64,000 nucleotides of DNA, taken from assembly GCA_032622095.1 (NCBI GenBank), contig CP136064.1, positions 130,685,605 through 130,749,604 on the forward strand, given 5' to 3'. Position 1 is the first letter of the stretch. The number at the start of each line of letters is the position of its first letter. Source of the stretch: Siphonodentalium dalli (Eukaryota > Mollusca > Scaphopoda > Gadilida > Siphonodentaliidae). Position numbers and translations under genes: made by a program. The notes under the pieces were generated by a model. The model had not been told where the DNA came from, searched no databases, and worked only from the letters and a program-made list of their open reading frames with translations. Shown in pieces: positions 22,459 through 34,433 of the stretch.

Positions 22459-24490
22459 GGGTGTGTCTTTTCACCGGATTCCGGATTCCGGATTTCGACC
22501 CGGATTTAGGTGTCTTTTTACCGGATTTCGACCCGGATTCGGGTATGAATTTCATGCTTGTTTTATCACACATTTAACCCATTAAAAGCCGTTTCTGACA
22601 AGCGGAAACTGGTTAGGAGGTGAGATTAAACCAATATAGGGTTGTCGCGCTCATTCAATCCGATTAATCGTATTTAAAGGTACATATCGTGCCCGGATCA
22701 GCATACTTCTTATTTTTTCATATAGACACGGCGGTTGGATTGATTTTACGTGATCATGATGGCATTTAAGGGAACACACCATGACCGGATCCGAATTAAT
22801 TATCTCGTAATCATTGATCATATTTAAAGGTAGATATCATGTCCGGATCCGGTTTTTTTCTCTCTCTTTTTTTCCATATAAATTATCGTCTTTTTGATAT
22901 ATTAAATGTCACGTGGAACAAAGTTATAAGTTGATTTTGAGACGTTATACTAGGCTGTTGGATTGATTTCACGGAATGATTTTCGCATTTAAAGGTACAC
23001 ATCATGTGCGGAACCGAATTAATTTCCACGTATTGACTGATAATATTTAAAGGTACAGATTATGCCCGGATCCGGATTTTTCTTCTTATAAAGTAATGCT
23101 TATTTAATACAATAAATGTAAACTGAGTCGCGTGGAACTAGGTTATAGATGTTGATGTTTAGATCAGATCATTCCCGGATTCGGATACGAATAGTTCTTT
23201 TCTATTTCATATAAATAGTCAAGTATTTAATACATTAAATGGCAGCTGAGCCACGCGGAACTCAGTTTATTTGGAAACGGTGAACATGGCGCTTGGATTG
23301 ATTTCACGCGAGAATGAGCCCATTTACAGACAAACTTTATGCCCGGATCTAGATCCGGATTTTATGTGTCTTTTTCTAATTTCGACCCGAACCCTGATCT
23401 CAATTTTATGTTTATTATAACCCATGTTTAACACATTAAAAGACATTTCAGACCCGCGAAAACATGGCACAGGTTGCGCTTAACAGTAATATCATTGGAA
23501 TTGAAATAAATTGACTTGCTTTTGTGAAGATTTTTTGTTCTCCAGCCCACAAAAAAACCTGGTGCAGTTCAAATGGTTTATTGTTTTAGTTCGATTATAA
23601 ACGATTATATTTGTGATACTAGTAGTATTACTATTGTAAATTCGATATTTAAGCCGGTTTAAGTGAGATAGATGTATGACTTGTATTTAGCGTTTTATGT
23701 CACGACGCCCGAATCGTTATAAAAACACGGATAGCATATTTACCCCGTTGCAGCACGCTACTGTTTATACAGTGATTATATCGTCTGGCCGCCCGAATCG
23801 TTATAAAAACACTGCTAGCATATACATCCCGTTGCATCCAGCTACAGTTTATACAGTGATTATCTAGTTTAAAGGTACAGACCATGCCAGGATCCGGTTT
23901 AAAAAAAAAATCTCCATATAAATTAACGCCTATTTAATATATTAAATGTCAGCTGAGTTAAGAGGAAGTTAGAAGTTGATTTTGAGAGGTTAGACCCGGC
24001 TGTTGGATTTATTTCACAGAAGGATGATCGCATTTAAAGGTGCATGCCATGCACGGATCCGAATTAATTATCGCGTATTTATTAATCATTTTTAAAGGTA
24101 CAGATTATGCCCGGATCCCGATTGTTCTCCTTTCACTTATAAATTAACTCCTATTTAACATGGTGTGTTCCCTTAAATGCCATCATGATCACGTAAAATC
24201 AATCCAACCGCCGTGTCTATATGAAAAAATAAGAAGTATGCTGATCCGGGCACGATATGTACCTTTAAATACGATTAATCGGGTTGAATGAGCACGACAG
24301 CCCTATATTGGTTTAATCTCACCTCCTAACCAGTTTCCGAGTGTCAGAAACGGCTTTTAATGGGTTAAATGTGTGATAAAACAAGCATGAAATTCATACC
24401 CGAATCCGGGTCGAAATCCGGTAAAAAGACACCTAAATCCGGGTCGAAATCCGGGATCCAGAATCCGGAATCCGGTAAAAAGACACACCC
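22459..24490. mobile_element. Mutator-like non-autonomous DNA transposon with 330-bp TIRs
   Basis: Starts GGGTGTGTCTTTT and ends AAAAAGACACACCC. The outer roughly 330 bp at each side (22459-22785 and 24164-24490) are near-identical inverted copies. The flanks carry a perfect 9-bp target-site duplication TGATCGTTG (22450-22458 and 24491-24499). Long TIRs plus a 9-bp duplication is the Mutator (MULE) pattern. The interior has reiterated 'atttaaaggtac' + 'atgcccggatccgg' units and a 2-copy repeat of about 90 bp at 23700-23870 ('cgcccgaatcgttataaaaa'). No transposase frame. High TIR identity suggests relatively recent insertion. Confidence 0.88.
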
Positions 24491-24499
24491 TGATCGTTG
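24491..24499 (+). repeat. Target-site duplication, right copy (TGATCGTTG)
   Basis: Identical to 22450-22458; marks the right edge of the Mutator-like element. The next 300 bp (to 24800) contain nothing recognisable. Confidence 0.85.
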
Positions 24500-25903
24500 A
24501 TGGTTAAACCGTCATCGCGCGAATTTGTGTGCTGCGAAGTCGCTTCGTAATTGTCGTTAAATATAGGAAAAGAATGGCGACCTGCATGGATTCAAATATG
24601 CGATTGATTTCGGCAGATTAACATTAGATATGTCGATACATGTAGAAGTCTAATACAAAAGGTGGGTTTCTTATCGATAAATATTGAGCTTGAAATCGAC
24701 GGTATATTTTCTCCTGTAGTGGAGTGGTACCAATGTAGGAGCCATTGCTTTCCGTGATTTTTTTTATCAGCTTTTTGTTTTCGAAGTTTTGGAACGGTTG
24801 ATCCCAGTAGTGTTTACCGTATTATCCCAGTATTGACCGGCCCCCAGATGAGGGTATAGTGTCACACGAAAGGGTAGAAATTTTGACGCTATCTCCAATT
24901 ATTCTTGTCCCATGGGGGTTCCAAAACACTGAGGTATCCAGGGCGGAACATGTGGAAAATATTTTTTTTTTTACATTTTTGGTGTTTTTGACTTGCAAAT
25001 TTCAGTATAATCAGGAAAACCAATAAAATAAGACAAATGTTGAATAAAATATACTTGAATATCAGATATTTATTATATCTGGGTTGCTTAACATTTATGA
25101 TGTGCGAAAAGTTATATTATCCAGCAAATTTTGTGAAAAATTCACGAAAAAGCCAAAAAAATGCATAAATTGCAGTGCTTTTTCAAAAAAAAAATTCAAA
25201 TGTTTTCCTATAAAATTTTCATTTTTTGGTATAAAGCTCTCATTGGTGCATCAAAATTTTCAACATTGTATACCTGATTTATTAATATCAACATCACAAT
25301 CAATGATATCAAACAATCCGAGATATTTCAAAAAACTTAACCCACCCCCCTAAAACTGATTTTCTATGTGGAAATACCTGTCAAGTCAGAATATCCCATT
25401 TTGGCTCTGTTTTGTTAACCAATTCAGAGTCTTATCATATATCATGGAATTAGCAATGTATCTGAGGAGGTTTATGTTATGGTAGAGTCTAGTTTGTTTA
25501 AATATTTGATTTTTTTGGGGGTAAATTGGCTAAAACATTTATTATATTTAAGTGAAAAGTTTTTGAAAAATTCCCATGACTTTGTCAGTTTTATGGATAC
25601 AGCTGCACAACATGCACCACAATAAGCATAAATTCTTCCCCTATATCAGACATGAAATGCTATAATCATGTACCAGACCAGAATTAAGAAATAAAGTAAA
25701 ACTTAACCCTACCCCAAGATAGTGTTCTCAATGCTTTCAATGTTATGCTATACTAAACTCGAAAGGTCGCTCATACTAGTTGATAGAATTCATATCATAA
25801 ATTGCAATAGTTCTGCCCACGGATTATGTAATCTCATTTTCCCTGTCACTGTCGATTTCATCAAATGTGATGGTATCAGTCAATAGAATTTCTGTGCAAC
25901 ATC

Positions 25904-26345
25904 TTACGAGAAGAATGGTTCAAACAACTCAGGCTGCCTATCGGCCGTCCACCCATGAAGTGGTACACCGGGAGTGGTTGATTTGGCAACGGTTGCATGT
26001 ATCCACTGTTTTGCTATCATGTTGGCTCGGTTTGAGTGTAGAATTAAAGATTCCTCACATGGCGGAAGTGCAGAAAGATCAACTACTTTTTGATGATTCT
26101 CTGGAACTTTACCCACCCAGCTTAATTCACTTTTCTCGAATGTGGACCATACATGTATAAGGCACATGTTAACTCCTTGATTGTATTAAGCGTGTCACTG
26201 TCCAAAACCAAATTCATTCCTAAATAAGCCATGACTTCCATATATCTTGATGGTCTTTCCAGCAACTTCCAGTTGTGTTTTTTTCCTTTTTGGAACAACG
26301 ATGAAAGGTAATTATTACCTGTGAAGGAATGGAACCCAACAACTG
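25904..26345 (-). pseudogene. Decayed transposon-associated protein, left-arm copy
   Basis: On the minus strand, frame pieces read 'VVGFHSFTGNNYLSSLFQKG' (about 26340-26283), then after a frame change 'EVAGKTIKIYGSHGLF', then 'DLSALPPCEESLILH' and 'GVPLHGWTADRQPELFEPFF'. The FHxFTG and LPPCxxxLxLHxxRAN motifs occur together, in this order, in large uncharacterised invertebrate proteins that I associate from memory with repetitive DNA; function unknown. The copy is broken by at least one frameshift and a stop before the last open segment. Its partner is at 28768-29179. Confidence 0.6.
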
Positions 26346-26989
26346 CATTCTTCTGTATATTTGGCTGCCAAAATGTGGAAATGGTAGATATTGACCCAGC
26401 GTGTCCCGCAATCGCTTACAAGTTGTGGTTGATGTATAAAGTTGGATATTCTGCCTTCTATACATTGAACACTAACATGTCTGATGCACCTTAGTTAATT
26501 TTTACTATTGTCACCACTGACATTACCAGAAATATTGGATTTTTCTCTCACAAACTTGAATTAAATAACGGCACAACAAATTTCAAGTAAAATGTTTGGT
26601 ATGAAAGATGTTTATTGTTTTGATCTACCTTAAATGTGTCACACTAATGTGTTTATAAACTAAATTACTCAAAATGGCAACTATTTTTTACATATATCCC
26701 GAACATTATTCTCTGCATTTCCGAAAATGTAGCAAATTGTGACTCACTTGGTTATTTTACATGTTAGCTAATCAACTGACAACTAAATGTTCTATTCTGG
26801 TTGTCCCATTTCCTTATGGGGTATAACAAATTAATTTTAAAGTTGCCTTATTTGTTTTTTCCCCCCGAAAACCTGTTTTTGGATACTGGCTATATATTTG
26901 TTTATAAATGGGCAGAACTTTGAAATGGAACTGAAATGAATCATAATTTGTGGCTATTCTAACTTTTTTGGATAAACATTGATCGACAT

Positions 26990-28570
26990 GATACAGGGTG
27001 GAGGTCAATATGGCAACCAGGGAGTTATCGTGTGGTCATAGGTGAGGTGAATATGTATAAAGGGAGTTATTGTATGGTCATGAATGATGTGAATAGGTGT
27101 ACATGTTTAGCTATGTGGTCATGAATGGGGTGGCTATGTGAGATGTATAGGTAAGCAAGGGGTGAGAGTATGGTCATGTGTGAGGTGAATATATATACAG
27201 GGAGTGACAGTATGGTTGTATGGTTATGATTACCCAGTACAGGTGTACACAAAGTGGCCCAATGGGCATTGCTGTGGTTTACATGTATGTAAATAACGAG
27301 AGTACCTACATGGTCATATGTGTGTTTATGTATATATGGAGTGACTATGTTCACGGGTGAGATGTACAGATGTACTTTGTGTGGCTGTATTGTCATAGGT
27401 AGGTGTATATGCATACATGTGTTGTCTGTATGGTCATTGGTGGGGTGAATGGATAAATAGATGTGCAGCTATGCGTAATGCGTATAGGTGTACATGGAAT
27501 GGCAGTAGCCATAATGTGTATATGTGTACCCGATGTATGCTGAATGGTCATTGACAAGTGTGTGGATGGTCATGTGTGGATGTATATGCATATATCGAGT
27601 GGCTACATGACTATTGACGTGGCAAATATATATACAGTGAGTGACTCTATGACCAATAGTGAGGTGAATATGTTTTCAGGGAGTGACTGTATGGCCAATG
27701 GTGAGGTGAACAGGTATACAAGGAGTGACTGTATGATCATGAATGTGGTGAATAGGTATACAGAGAGTGACTATATGGTCATGGGTAAGGTGTAGGAGTA
27801 AATCTTGTGTGCCTGCAAGACTGTATGGTCATGTGTATGGTGTACGGGTATACATAAGTGCGGCTGTATGGTGATGGAGAGATATGTGTATAAAGTGAGT
27901 GGCTTTATTGTCAGTAGTGAGGTGCATATGTTTACCTGGAGTGATTCTATGGTCATGGTTGGGGGTATATATATATATATTTTGCATGGGTTTGGTGAAC
28001 ATGTATACAGTGAGTGACGTAGGACCAACAGTGAGGTGAATTTGTATACAATTATTGTCTGTATGATGATGAATGTGTTGAATATAGGTACACAGGGGGT
28101 GACTATATGGTCATGGGTCAAGTGTATGAGTATACCTGGTGTGCCTGCATGGTGACTCATGGCTGTATGGGCATGTGTGGGGTGTACATGTATACACGAG
28201 TGTGGATATATATGGTCTTGGGTGAGGGGTACGTATATCAAGCGAGTGGCTATATGGCCAATGGTGAGATGCATTGCATATGTATACATGGAGTTACTCT
28301 ATGATCATGGATGTGGTGTATATGTTTATCTTGAATGGCTATTTTGACCATGGCGAATAAGTATACGGGGATTGACCGTATGGCCAATGGTGAGATGAAT
28401 AGGTATACAAGGATTGACTTATGGTCATGAAAGTGGTGAATATGTATACAGGGAGTGACTATATGGTCATGTGGCAGGTGTACGTGTACACAGAGTGAGT
28501 GACTATCCACTCATTTGTGTGGTGTTTATGTGTATATATGGAGTGACTATGTTACTGGGTTGGTTATACA
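26990..28570 (+). repeat. Minisatellite of about 43-bp units inside the long inverted repeat
   Basis: About 35 degenerate units built on 'gtgactgtatggtcatgg' + 'gtgaggtgaatatgtataca' + 'ggga'. Divergence is moderate and units vary in length. Long frames on both strands (for example 27067-27414 and 27771-28289 on minus) are repeat translations rich in His/Thr/Ile and are not genes. Confidence 0.85.
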
Positions 28571-28767
28571 TGTGTACCTTGGGTTGCTATTGCTTTCCAC
28601 AATAACTCAACGACATATTAATCGATAGAGAGGTCATGTCAGAGAGTTCTCCATCTTGATGCCATTTATGCACGTTGGAGAAAACGCTAAATTATTTCCC
28701 CCTCAGGCCTGATAATAGTTAATCAATTGTGATGCTAATGGGCAGGTGATTCAAGTCAAATGTACAG

Positions 28768-29179
28768 AAGAATGCACTTATTGGGTTCCATTCCTTCACA
28801 TACCTTCCAAAAAGGAAAAAAAACTTGTCTGGAAGTTGCTGGAAAGACGGTCAAAATATATGGAAGTCATGGCATATTTAGGAACGAATTGGGTTTTGGA
28901 CCGTGACACGCATGTGCCTTATATGTTCAACGTTCGAGAAAATTGAATCAAGCTAGGCGGATAATGTTCCCACAGAAGTTCGAGAATCAGCAGAAGCTAC
29001 CTGATCTTTCTGCACTTCCACCCTGTGAGGAACCTTTAATTCTACACTCAAAACGAACTAACAGGATAACAAAACAGTGGAAACTTGCAACCGTTGCCAA
29101 ATCAACCACTCCCGGTGTAGCTCTTCGTGGATGGACGGCCGATAGGCAACATGAGATGTTTGAACCATTCTTCCTGTAA
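28768..29179 (+). pseudogene. Decayed transposon-associated protein, right-arm copy
   Basis: Plus-strand mirror of the left-arm copy: 'ALIGFHSFT' is followed by a deletion of the GNNYLSSLFQ stretch, then 'EVAGKTVKIYGSHGIF', a stop, then 'LSALPPCEEPLILHSKRTN' and 'GVALRGWTADRQHEMFEPFF' with a TAA after it (29177-29179). The deletion and stop differ from those of the left arm, so the arms have decayed independently since they formed. Confidence 0.6.
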
Positions 29180-30475
29180 GATGTTGCACAGAACTTCTAT
29201 TGACTGATACCATCACATTTGATGAAATTGACAATGAAGATGAGATTGCATAATCCGTGGGCAGAACTATTGCAATTTATGATATGAATTCTATTCACTT
29301 AAGTGTGAACAACCTTTCGAGTTTAGTATAGCATAACATTGAGAGCATTGAGAACACTATCTTGTGGTAGGGTTAAGTTTTACTTTATTTCTTAATTCTG
29401 GTCTGGTACGTGATTATGTCTTATATTGGGGAAGAATTCATGCTTATTGTGGTGCATGTTGTGCAGCTGTATCCATAAAACTGACAAAGTCATGGGAATT
29501 TTTCAGAAATTTTTCACTTAAAAATATTCAAACTTTTAGCTAATTTACCCCAAAAAAATCTAAAATTTAAACAAAAATAGACTCTACCATACCATAAACC
29601 TCCTCAGATACATGCTAATTCCATAATATATGATAAGACTCTGAATTGGTTAACAAAACGGAACGAAAACGGGCTATTCTGACTTGACAGGTATTTTCAG
29701 ATAGAAAATCAGTTTTAGGGGTGGGGGGTGGGTTAAGTTTTTGGAAATATCTCGGGGTTCTGGATATCATTACTTGTGATGCTGATATTATTAAATCAGG
29801 TATATAATGCTGAAAATTTTGATGTACCATTGAGAGCTTTATACCGAAAAATGAAAAATTTATAGGAAATGTTCTGGAAAACTTTTTTGAAAAAGCACTG
29901 CAATTTATGCATTTTTTGGGCATTTTCGTGAATTTTTCACAAAATTTGCTGGAAAATATAACTTTTTACACATCATAAAAGTTAAGCAACCCAGATAGAA
30001 TAAATATCTTATATTCAAGTATATTTTATTCAACATTTGTCTTATTTTATTGGTTTTCCTGATTATACTAAAATTTGCAGGTCAAAAACACCAAAAAGAT
30101 CAAAAAAATATATTTTTCACATGTTCCGCCCATGGGACAGGATAATTGGAGATAGCGTCAAAATGTCTACCCTTTCGTGTGACACTACCCTCATATGGGG
30201 GCCGGTCTAGTAGTGTTTACTGTATAGTTGGAAAATATAGCTTTTACTCGATCGATTGGAGTTGGCATTTTAAGAAACGGTTCAGTCGTTTAGAAGTGCG
30301 TATTCGATTCTGTGATATCCCTCGCAATGTATATGATATTTATAGCGATGCGTATTTTTAAAGTAGCGCGCCCATTTTAAATTTAAATATTTTTACGTGC
30401 ATGCGCTCGCGCAACAGTATGGCGATCAGACAGATTCGTTCGTAGCTTGGTGTCACCCTACGCCGTTTCACTCCA

Positions 30476-30483
30476 TGACGTCA
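30476..30483 (+). promoter_or_regulatory. CRE-type palindrome TGACGTCA, first copy
   Basis: A full 8-bp cAMP-response/ATF-type site within the tandem duplication, followed 9 bp on by a half site (acgacgtaa). Binding is inferred from the consensus only. Confidence 0.4.
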
Positions 30484-30617
30484 CAAAAAACGACGTAATA
30501 CCTCGTGGCGTTCTGACATTTTTACTGTGCCGCGTTTTTGCTATGTTTATTACGTGCGCTCGCGCAACAGTATGGCGATCAGACAGATTCGTAGCTTGGT
30601 AGCTTGGTGTCACTCCA

Positions 30618-30625
30618 TGACGTCA
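30618..30625 (+). promoter_or_regulatory. CRE-type palindrome TGACGTCA, second copy
   Basis: The same site kept intact in the second unit of the duplication, again followed by acgacgtaa. Confidence 0.4.
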
Positions 30626-30695
30626 CCAAAAACGACGTAAACCCTCGTGGCGTTCTGACATTTGTACTGTGTCGCGTTTTTGCTATGTTTATTTT

Positions 30696-32790
30696 ATGTG
30701 TTGTTTTCGATTACTTGTTTGTCGCCGATATCGCCATTTGTCGGGATTCCCTGTTTCTATATTTAAAACTGGCATGCTCGTAGTGAGCCCCGATTTCGAT
30801 TTTTTCTCCCAGGTCAAAATACGTCAGAGTTATGACAAAAATAGATAGTTATGACAAAAATACATTTTCTCCATCAGAACTCTACATCAAAGAGTCTATA
30901 GACTCCTTCGGGACCTACATAGACTCCTTCATTTGGGTATTTTTACTTATACTTGGGAAGTTTTATCATTTTTGGTTAGTGCGAAGACCTCTTTTTATCG
31001 TGCGGGGAAAGAGAGACATTCAAAACGCGATTTTGTAATTCGACGCAATAGGCTGAATAGCCTAACCTTCAGCCGAGTTCCGGGTCAAATACGACGACTG
31101 ACGTAACACAAAACAAAACGCATTTGTTGACACAAACACCGTTTGAAGAGTTTATTATTACATAAAATGGTCGTTATTGATTAATTATTGATTAATTATT
31201 GATATTTATTGTTGCATGTTGGCTGCTATCAATATTTACACAAATGGTATAAATTATTTCTTATAATTGCTCCTTTGGTCAACTTTGACTATCGGAAAAT
31301 GAAAATGAAAATATGCCGCTGAAAAAATTGTAATCGATATTAAAGTCTCATCCTTTCGGCAACATGGAATTGGTTTTAATTACTTAAATGATTAATATAT
31401 TAATTTGCATTTATCTGTGATGAAATGAGAAATGGTAATTGTCTTTTTTTGCTAACATTAAATTAAATTAAATAAATTAATTAAAATACAGTGAAATTAT
31501 TTTTTTAATTACTGTTTATTACATTTTTGCGCACGTTGGCATCTCTCTGAGTGCATTCTAGTTATTTATATTTTTACTCGTTTGAGCCCCTGTGGTATAT
31601 TTATTCACTTCTGAATCTAATCTAAGGAGAGACTGCCATCTAGCAAAATAAATATTCACGACCATATGTCAATATTGATATATAACATGTCAATATTGAT
31701 ATATAACAGAACCATTTAATATATATATTGATGTGGCATTTTCTATCGATCTAAAAAATATAACAGAGATACCATAGCATAGCAAGCAGTAAATCATTTA
31801 TCCCGCCTGGTTGCATTTGGAACAGTAAACTCGCGATAACTTTTACTATATCTGACAGTACAGAACAGCCCATATAGTTGATCAGTTCAGTCCACGCGGA
31901 AATATTTCGTCTGGCATCAGGTCACGGGGTAATCGCAGCATACGACCTCTTTCGGGTAAGACTTCCTTCCGAATCGGTCGACAACTATTTTGCGCACCCA
32001 CCCTCCCACCCACTATTTCTGCTTCAGTTTTGGGAGGAGGTACCCTTTGTGCTAACAGCTATATAATGCTTAGTGTGTTTCAGGACTAGATATGGGATCG
32101 TAGACCCGGATCCCATGGTTGACGTTGGATTGTACCAAAAAGGGGGCTTCACCAATAACAAGAAAGCTGAAGGTCTATAAACATGTTTTCGACTACCTGT
32201 TGCTTTATAGTGATTACTAAAAGGTAGTCATTAACCCGTCTGTTATTAATACCAACCCCTCTATATATAGCTTTACACCCGCCATACTCTGTACGAAAGT
32301 TCTATTCGAACACTGGAAAAAGTGTCATTATTTTATTTTATCGGCGTCACCGCAAGAGTTTTCTCTTTTTACATTGTTGCACGGCGTTAATCTTGCCCAC
32401 ACGATTCATCACCCAGGATATAAAGTGGTATTTGAAGAAGAATTGAGCATTTATTTCAGTAAAAAATGAACAATTCCGGGTACGGAATGTTCACAATGGT
32501 AGTGATCTCGAGGCACAAATATATGATCAATTCTGCTTGTATTTGTTTGATGCCGAGTTGTATAACCATAGTTAACCTGTCACCCTATAATAATATAAAC
32601 GAAGCGAAAACACTTGCCAGAGCGAGAGAACAAGCGAGCGAGATCAGAATGTCATATACGAAGATATATAGATAGGGTGGTCTGTGGTTTTCTACGCCCT
32701 TGACAACTATAGGTGCGACTCTATCTCTGGTATTAAGGTCTTAGTGATCTGCATTTGTTTGTCTGCATGTTCATTCTCCTCGTATGTCGC
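30696..32790. other. AT-rich stretch upstream of the peptidase gene
   Basis: No recognised gene. A short repeat of 'gtcaatattgatatataaca' occurs twice at 31668-31710. The frames at 30832-31038, 31878-32066 and 32466-32675 are unrecognised. Confidence 0.45.
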
Positions 32791-32794
32791 ATGC

Positions 32795-32802
32795 TTTATA
32801 TA
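32795..32802 (+). promoter_or_regulatory. Candidate TATA box (TTTATATA) of the peptidase gene
   Basis: TTTATATA about 240 bp upstream of the signal-peptide ATG on the same strand. Transcription would start near 32825-32830, giving a leader of about 215 bp. The leader contains short upstream ATGs, and an in-frame stop (TGA, 33032-33034) precedes the chosen ATG. Support is positional only. Confidence 0.25.
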
Positions 32803-33043
32803 CCCCAACACATTCATGAAAATGCATTTCTTGCATTGTTTGTCTTTCCTGAGCCACGAGAATTTTCTAATTGGGTGGCAGTCGCATGTCAAAGTAGTCC
32901 AAAGCATGGGTAAAATAAATAGTAACATTCGTACGCACCAGATTGTGTTTGAATAAAGCACCTCAATGTCAGATCTCACCAACAATCAGATGTCAATGCG
33001 ACCAAAGACACTACTGCGATGCATTCTGAATTGAGATTTGGAG

Positions 33044-33089
33044 ATGTCTAGATGGGTGGTGCATATTTCCTTCCTGTGTGTGTTAACAG
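33044..33089 (+). CDS. Secreted HExxH metallopeptidase-like gene, exon 1 (signal peptide)
   Basis: ATG at 33044 encodes MSRWVVHISFLCVLT plus one base, ending at a strong donor (G|GTGAGT, 33090). It is a typical short signal-peptide exon: a basic residue, then a hydrophobic core. Joined to exon 2 (phase 1) the split codon G|GA gives Gly, and the sequence continues 'GHSASQNW', where signal peptidase would cut near the small residues. An in-frame TGA just upstream fixes this as the first usable Met of the frame. Splicing is inferred from phase, sites and protein logic, not from transcripts. Confidence 0.7.
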
Positions 33090-33176
33090 GTGAGTTGAAT
33101 ACATTGAGACAGCAAAACATATAGCAATTACCGGGTACGCACCCACTTCAAAGAGTTGTAATATAGAGGAAATCTA

Positions 33177-33317
33177 GTGTTTTTAGTGGATACCGAAAAC
33201 TATCTCATGAGTGACCGAGACAAATGTCTATTTTTCGCGAATGGCTTCCCACGAGCAAAAAATAAACTTTTGTTGCAGTCACGAACGAAATAATTTTCGG
33301 TATCCACTCAAGAACAC
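33177..33317. mobile_element. Tiny MITE with TA target duplication (intron 1)
   Basis: Ends GTGTTTTTAGTGGATACCG and the complement CGGTATCCACTCAAGAACAC, bounded by TA on each side (33175-33176, 33318-33319), as in Tc1/mariner-type insertions. 141 bp, non-coding, inside intron 1. Confidence 0.65.
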
Positions 33318-33319
33318 TA

Positions 33320-34259
33320 AATTTTATTTTACGCGTGCTTTATAACCGGGTCACATTCAAATATAATACTTCATAATATAATTATACTATTGTTAACATT
33401 TTACAATTCGATGAGTTATTCAAGAAATTCAGTCACGCCATAGAGTGGCATAGACGTCCGTAACATCAAAGATACAATGAAAGTGTATTTTTCTATATCT
33501 TCACTGCATGCTAGCGATTATTATCTGTTAGCGATTTATTTTGTAATCTATTGCTGAGCGTATACTAAAATGTTAATTCTGTATACAATATCGGAAAGGC
33601 GTAATTGTTGGACTTGGTAAAACGATTGGAAGACGTGAGGCGATTTAGTTATTAAAATTGTTCTTAATACTTCCGTAGATGGTTAGATAATAATAGAACC
33701 AACCAGATGTGGTGGTTACGTCAAATCATTAATTAGATAAAAAAAACACACCGTAGTACAAATACCTGCATGGTGCTCATAATCACGAATTCTCAATAAT
33801 TCAAGTTCCGGTATATACCATATGAATACCATTATTGTTGTTATCGATGGCATATCTTTTTCACAACATATTCAGAAACTCTTTGAATGTGTTTGAAATG
33901 TGGCAATGCAATATCCATCGAATCATGGGCCCGAGCGTGAACAAAAATATAATTTCGTTTTAGAACCAATATAGCTCGCCAACTTTGGCTCGGGTCTAAC
34001 TGTCTAGGATTTTCCAACGACATTATATACTCACCAATATATGACCAAGGTATATAAGACATTAAAATTGATCCGCCTCTTCTGAGACAAATGATCTACT
34101 CGGAGAAGCATTCGTGATATATAGCTACACGACAGTGACGTTAAGCACCACGCCGAAATAGGAAGAAAATATACTACGACATTAACAAACGCACAGTATA
34201 TAGTATACTATTACATTGGTTCAGCGCAAGTGATTTGCTTGTGGTTGTGATTATTCCAG
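33320..34259. other. Remainder of intron 1, nothing recognised
   Basis: AT-rich intron sequence. It ends in the acceptor 'ttgtgattattccag' at 34259. The minus-strand frame at 33841-34062 is unrecognised. Confidence 0.5.
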
Positions 34260-34433
34260 GACACAGCGCCTCTCAAAACTGGCCTCCAAGGACTGGCGAA
34301 CCATCTCGTGAGTCGTCATGCCAGCACGTGTGGGAAGTTCCAGACGAACTGCGAACGTCAGAGGGCATGCGACCAAACGGACTCAGTAACTTCTACCAAA
34401 AGTACACGGAAGTCTATGGAATCCCCATAGTAG
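34260..34433 (+). CDS. Secreted HExxH metallopeptidase-like gene, exon 2
   Basis: Encodes residues 16 (from a split codon) to 73 of the predicted protein, from 'GHSASQNWPPR' to 'FYQKYTEVYGIPIV', plus the first base of codon 74. The acceptor is ...ttattccag at 34259 and the donor G|GTATGT at 34434, both canonical. The 'FY.KY....GIPIV' ending followed by 'AS..V.D.AL.RA' matches, from memory of the family, the N-terminal part of a set of secreted zincin-like proteins in marine invertebrates. Two Cys-free stretches surround one Cys (in 'ESSCQHVW'). The next exon is 24 kb away. Confidence 0.75.

Larger units (their letters stand above)
24835..30207. mobile_element. 5.4-kb long inverted repeat with coding arms and minisatellite core
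   Basis: The left arm runs from GACCGGCCCCCAGATGAGGG (24835) to about 26365. The right arm is its inverted copy from about 28757 to 30207 (ending CCCTCATATGGGGGCCGGTC). The arms are about 1.45-1.5 kb and similar throughout, with small indels (for example an extra 'ggttccaaaacactgaggta' on the left). Each arm has a decayed copy of the same coding sequence pointing away from the centre. The middle (about 27.0-28.57 kb) is a minisatellite. Both sides are bordered by AGTAGTGTTTAC[C/T]GTAT (24806-24822, 30209-30225), a possible long target duplication. It looks like a foldback or head-to-head duplicated transposon. Confidence 0.8.
30395..30695 (+). repeat. Tandem duplication (157-bp unit) carrying CRE sites
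   Basis: Unit 1 starts at 30395 and unit 2 at 30552. Shared text includes 'gctcgcgcaacagtatggcg', 'atcagacagattcg', 'cactccatgacgtcac', 'aaaaacgacgtaa' and 'ctcgtggcgttctgacattt'. The sequence is more GC- and CpG-rich than its surroundings. It lies about 2.4 kb upstream of the peptidase signal-peptide exon. Confidence 0.75.

Noticed and set aside
27067-28510. His/Thr/Ile-rich frames on minus and Val/Met-rich frames on plus
   Set aside because: Translations of the 43-bp minisatellite; phase drifts with unit length.
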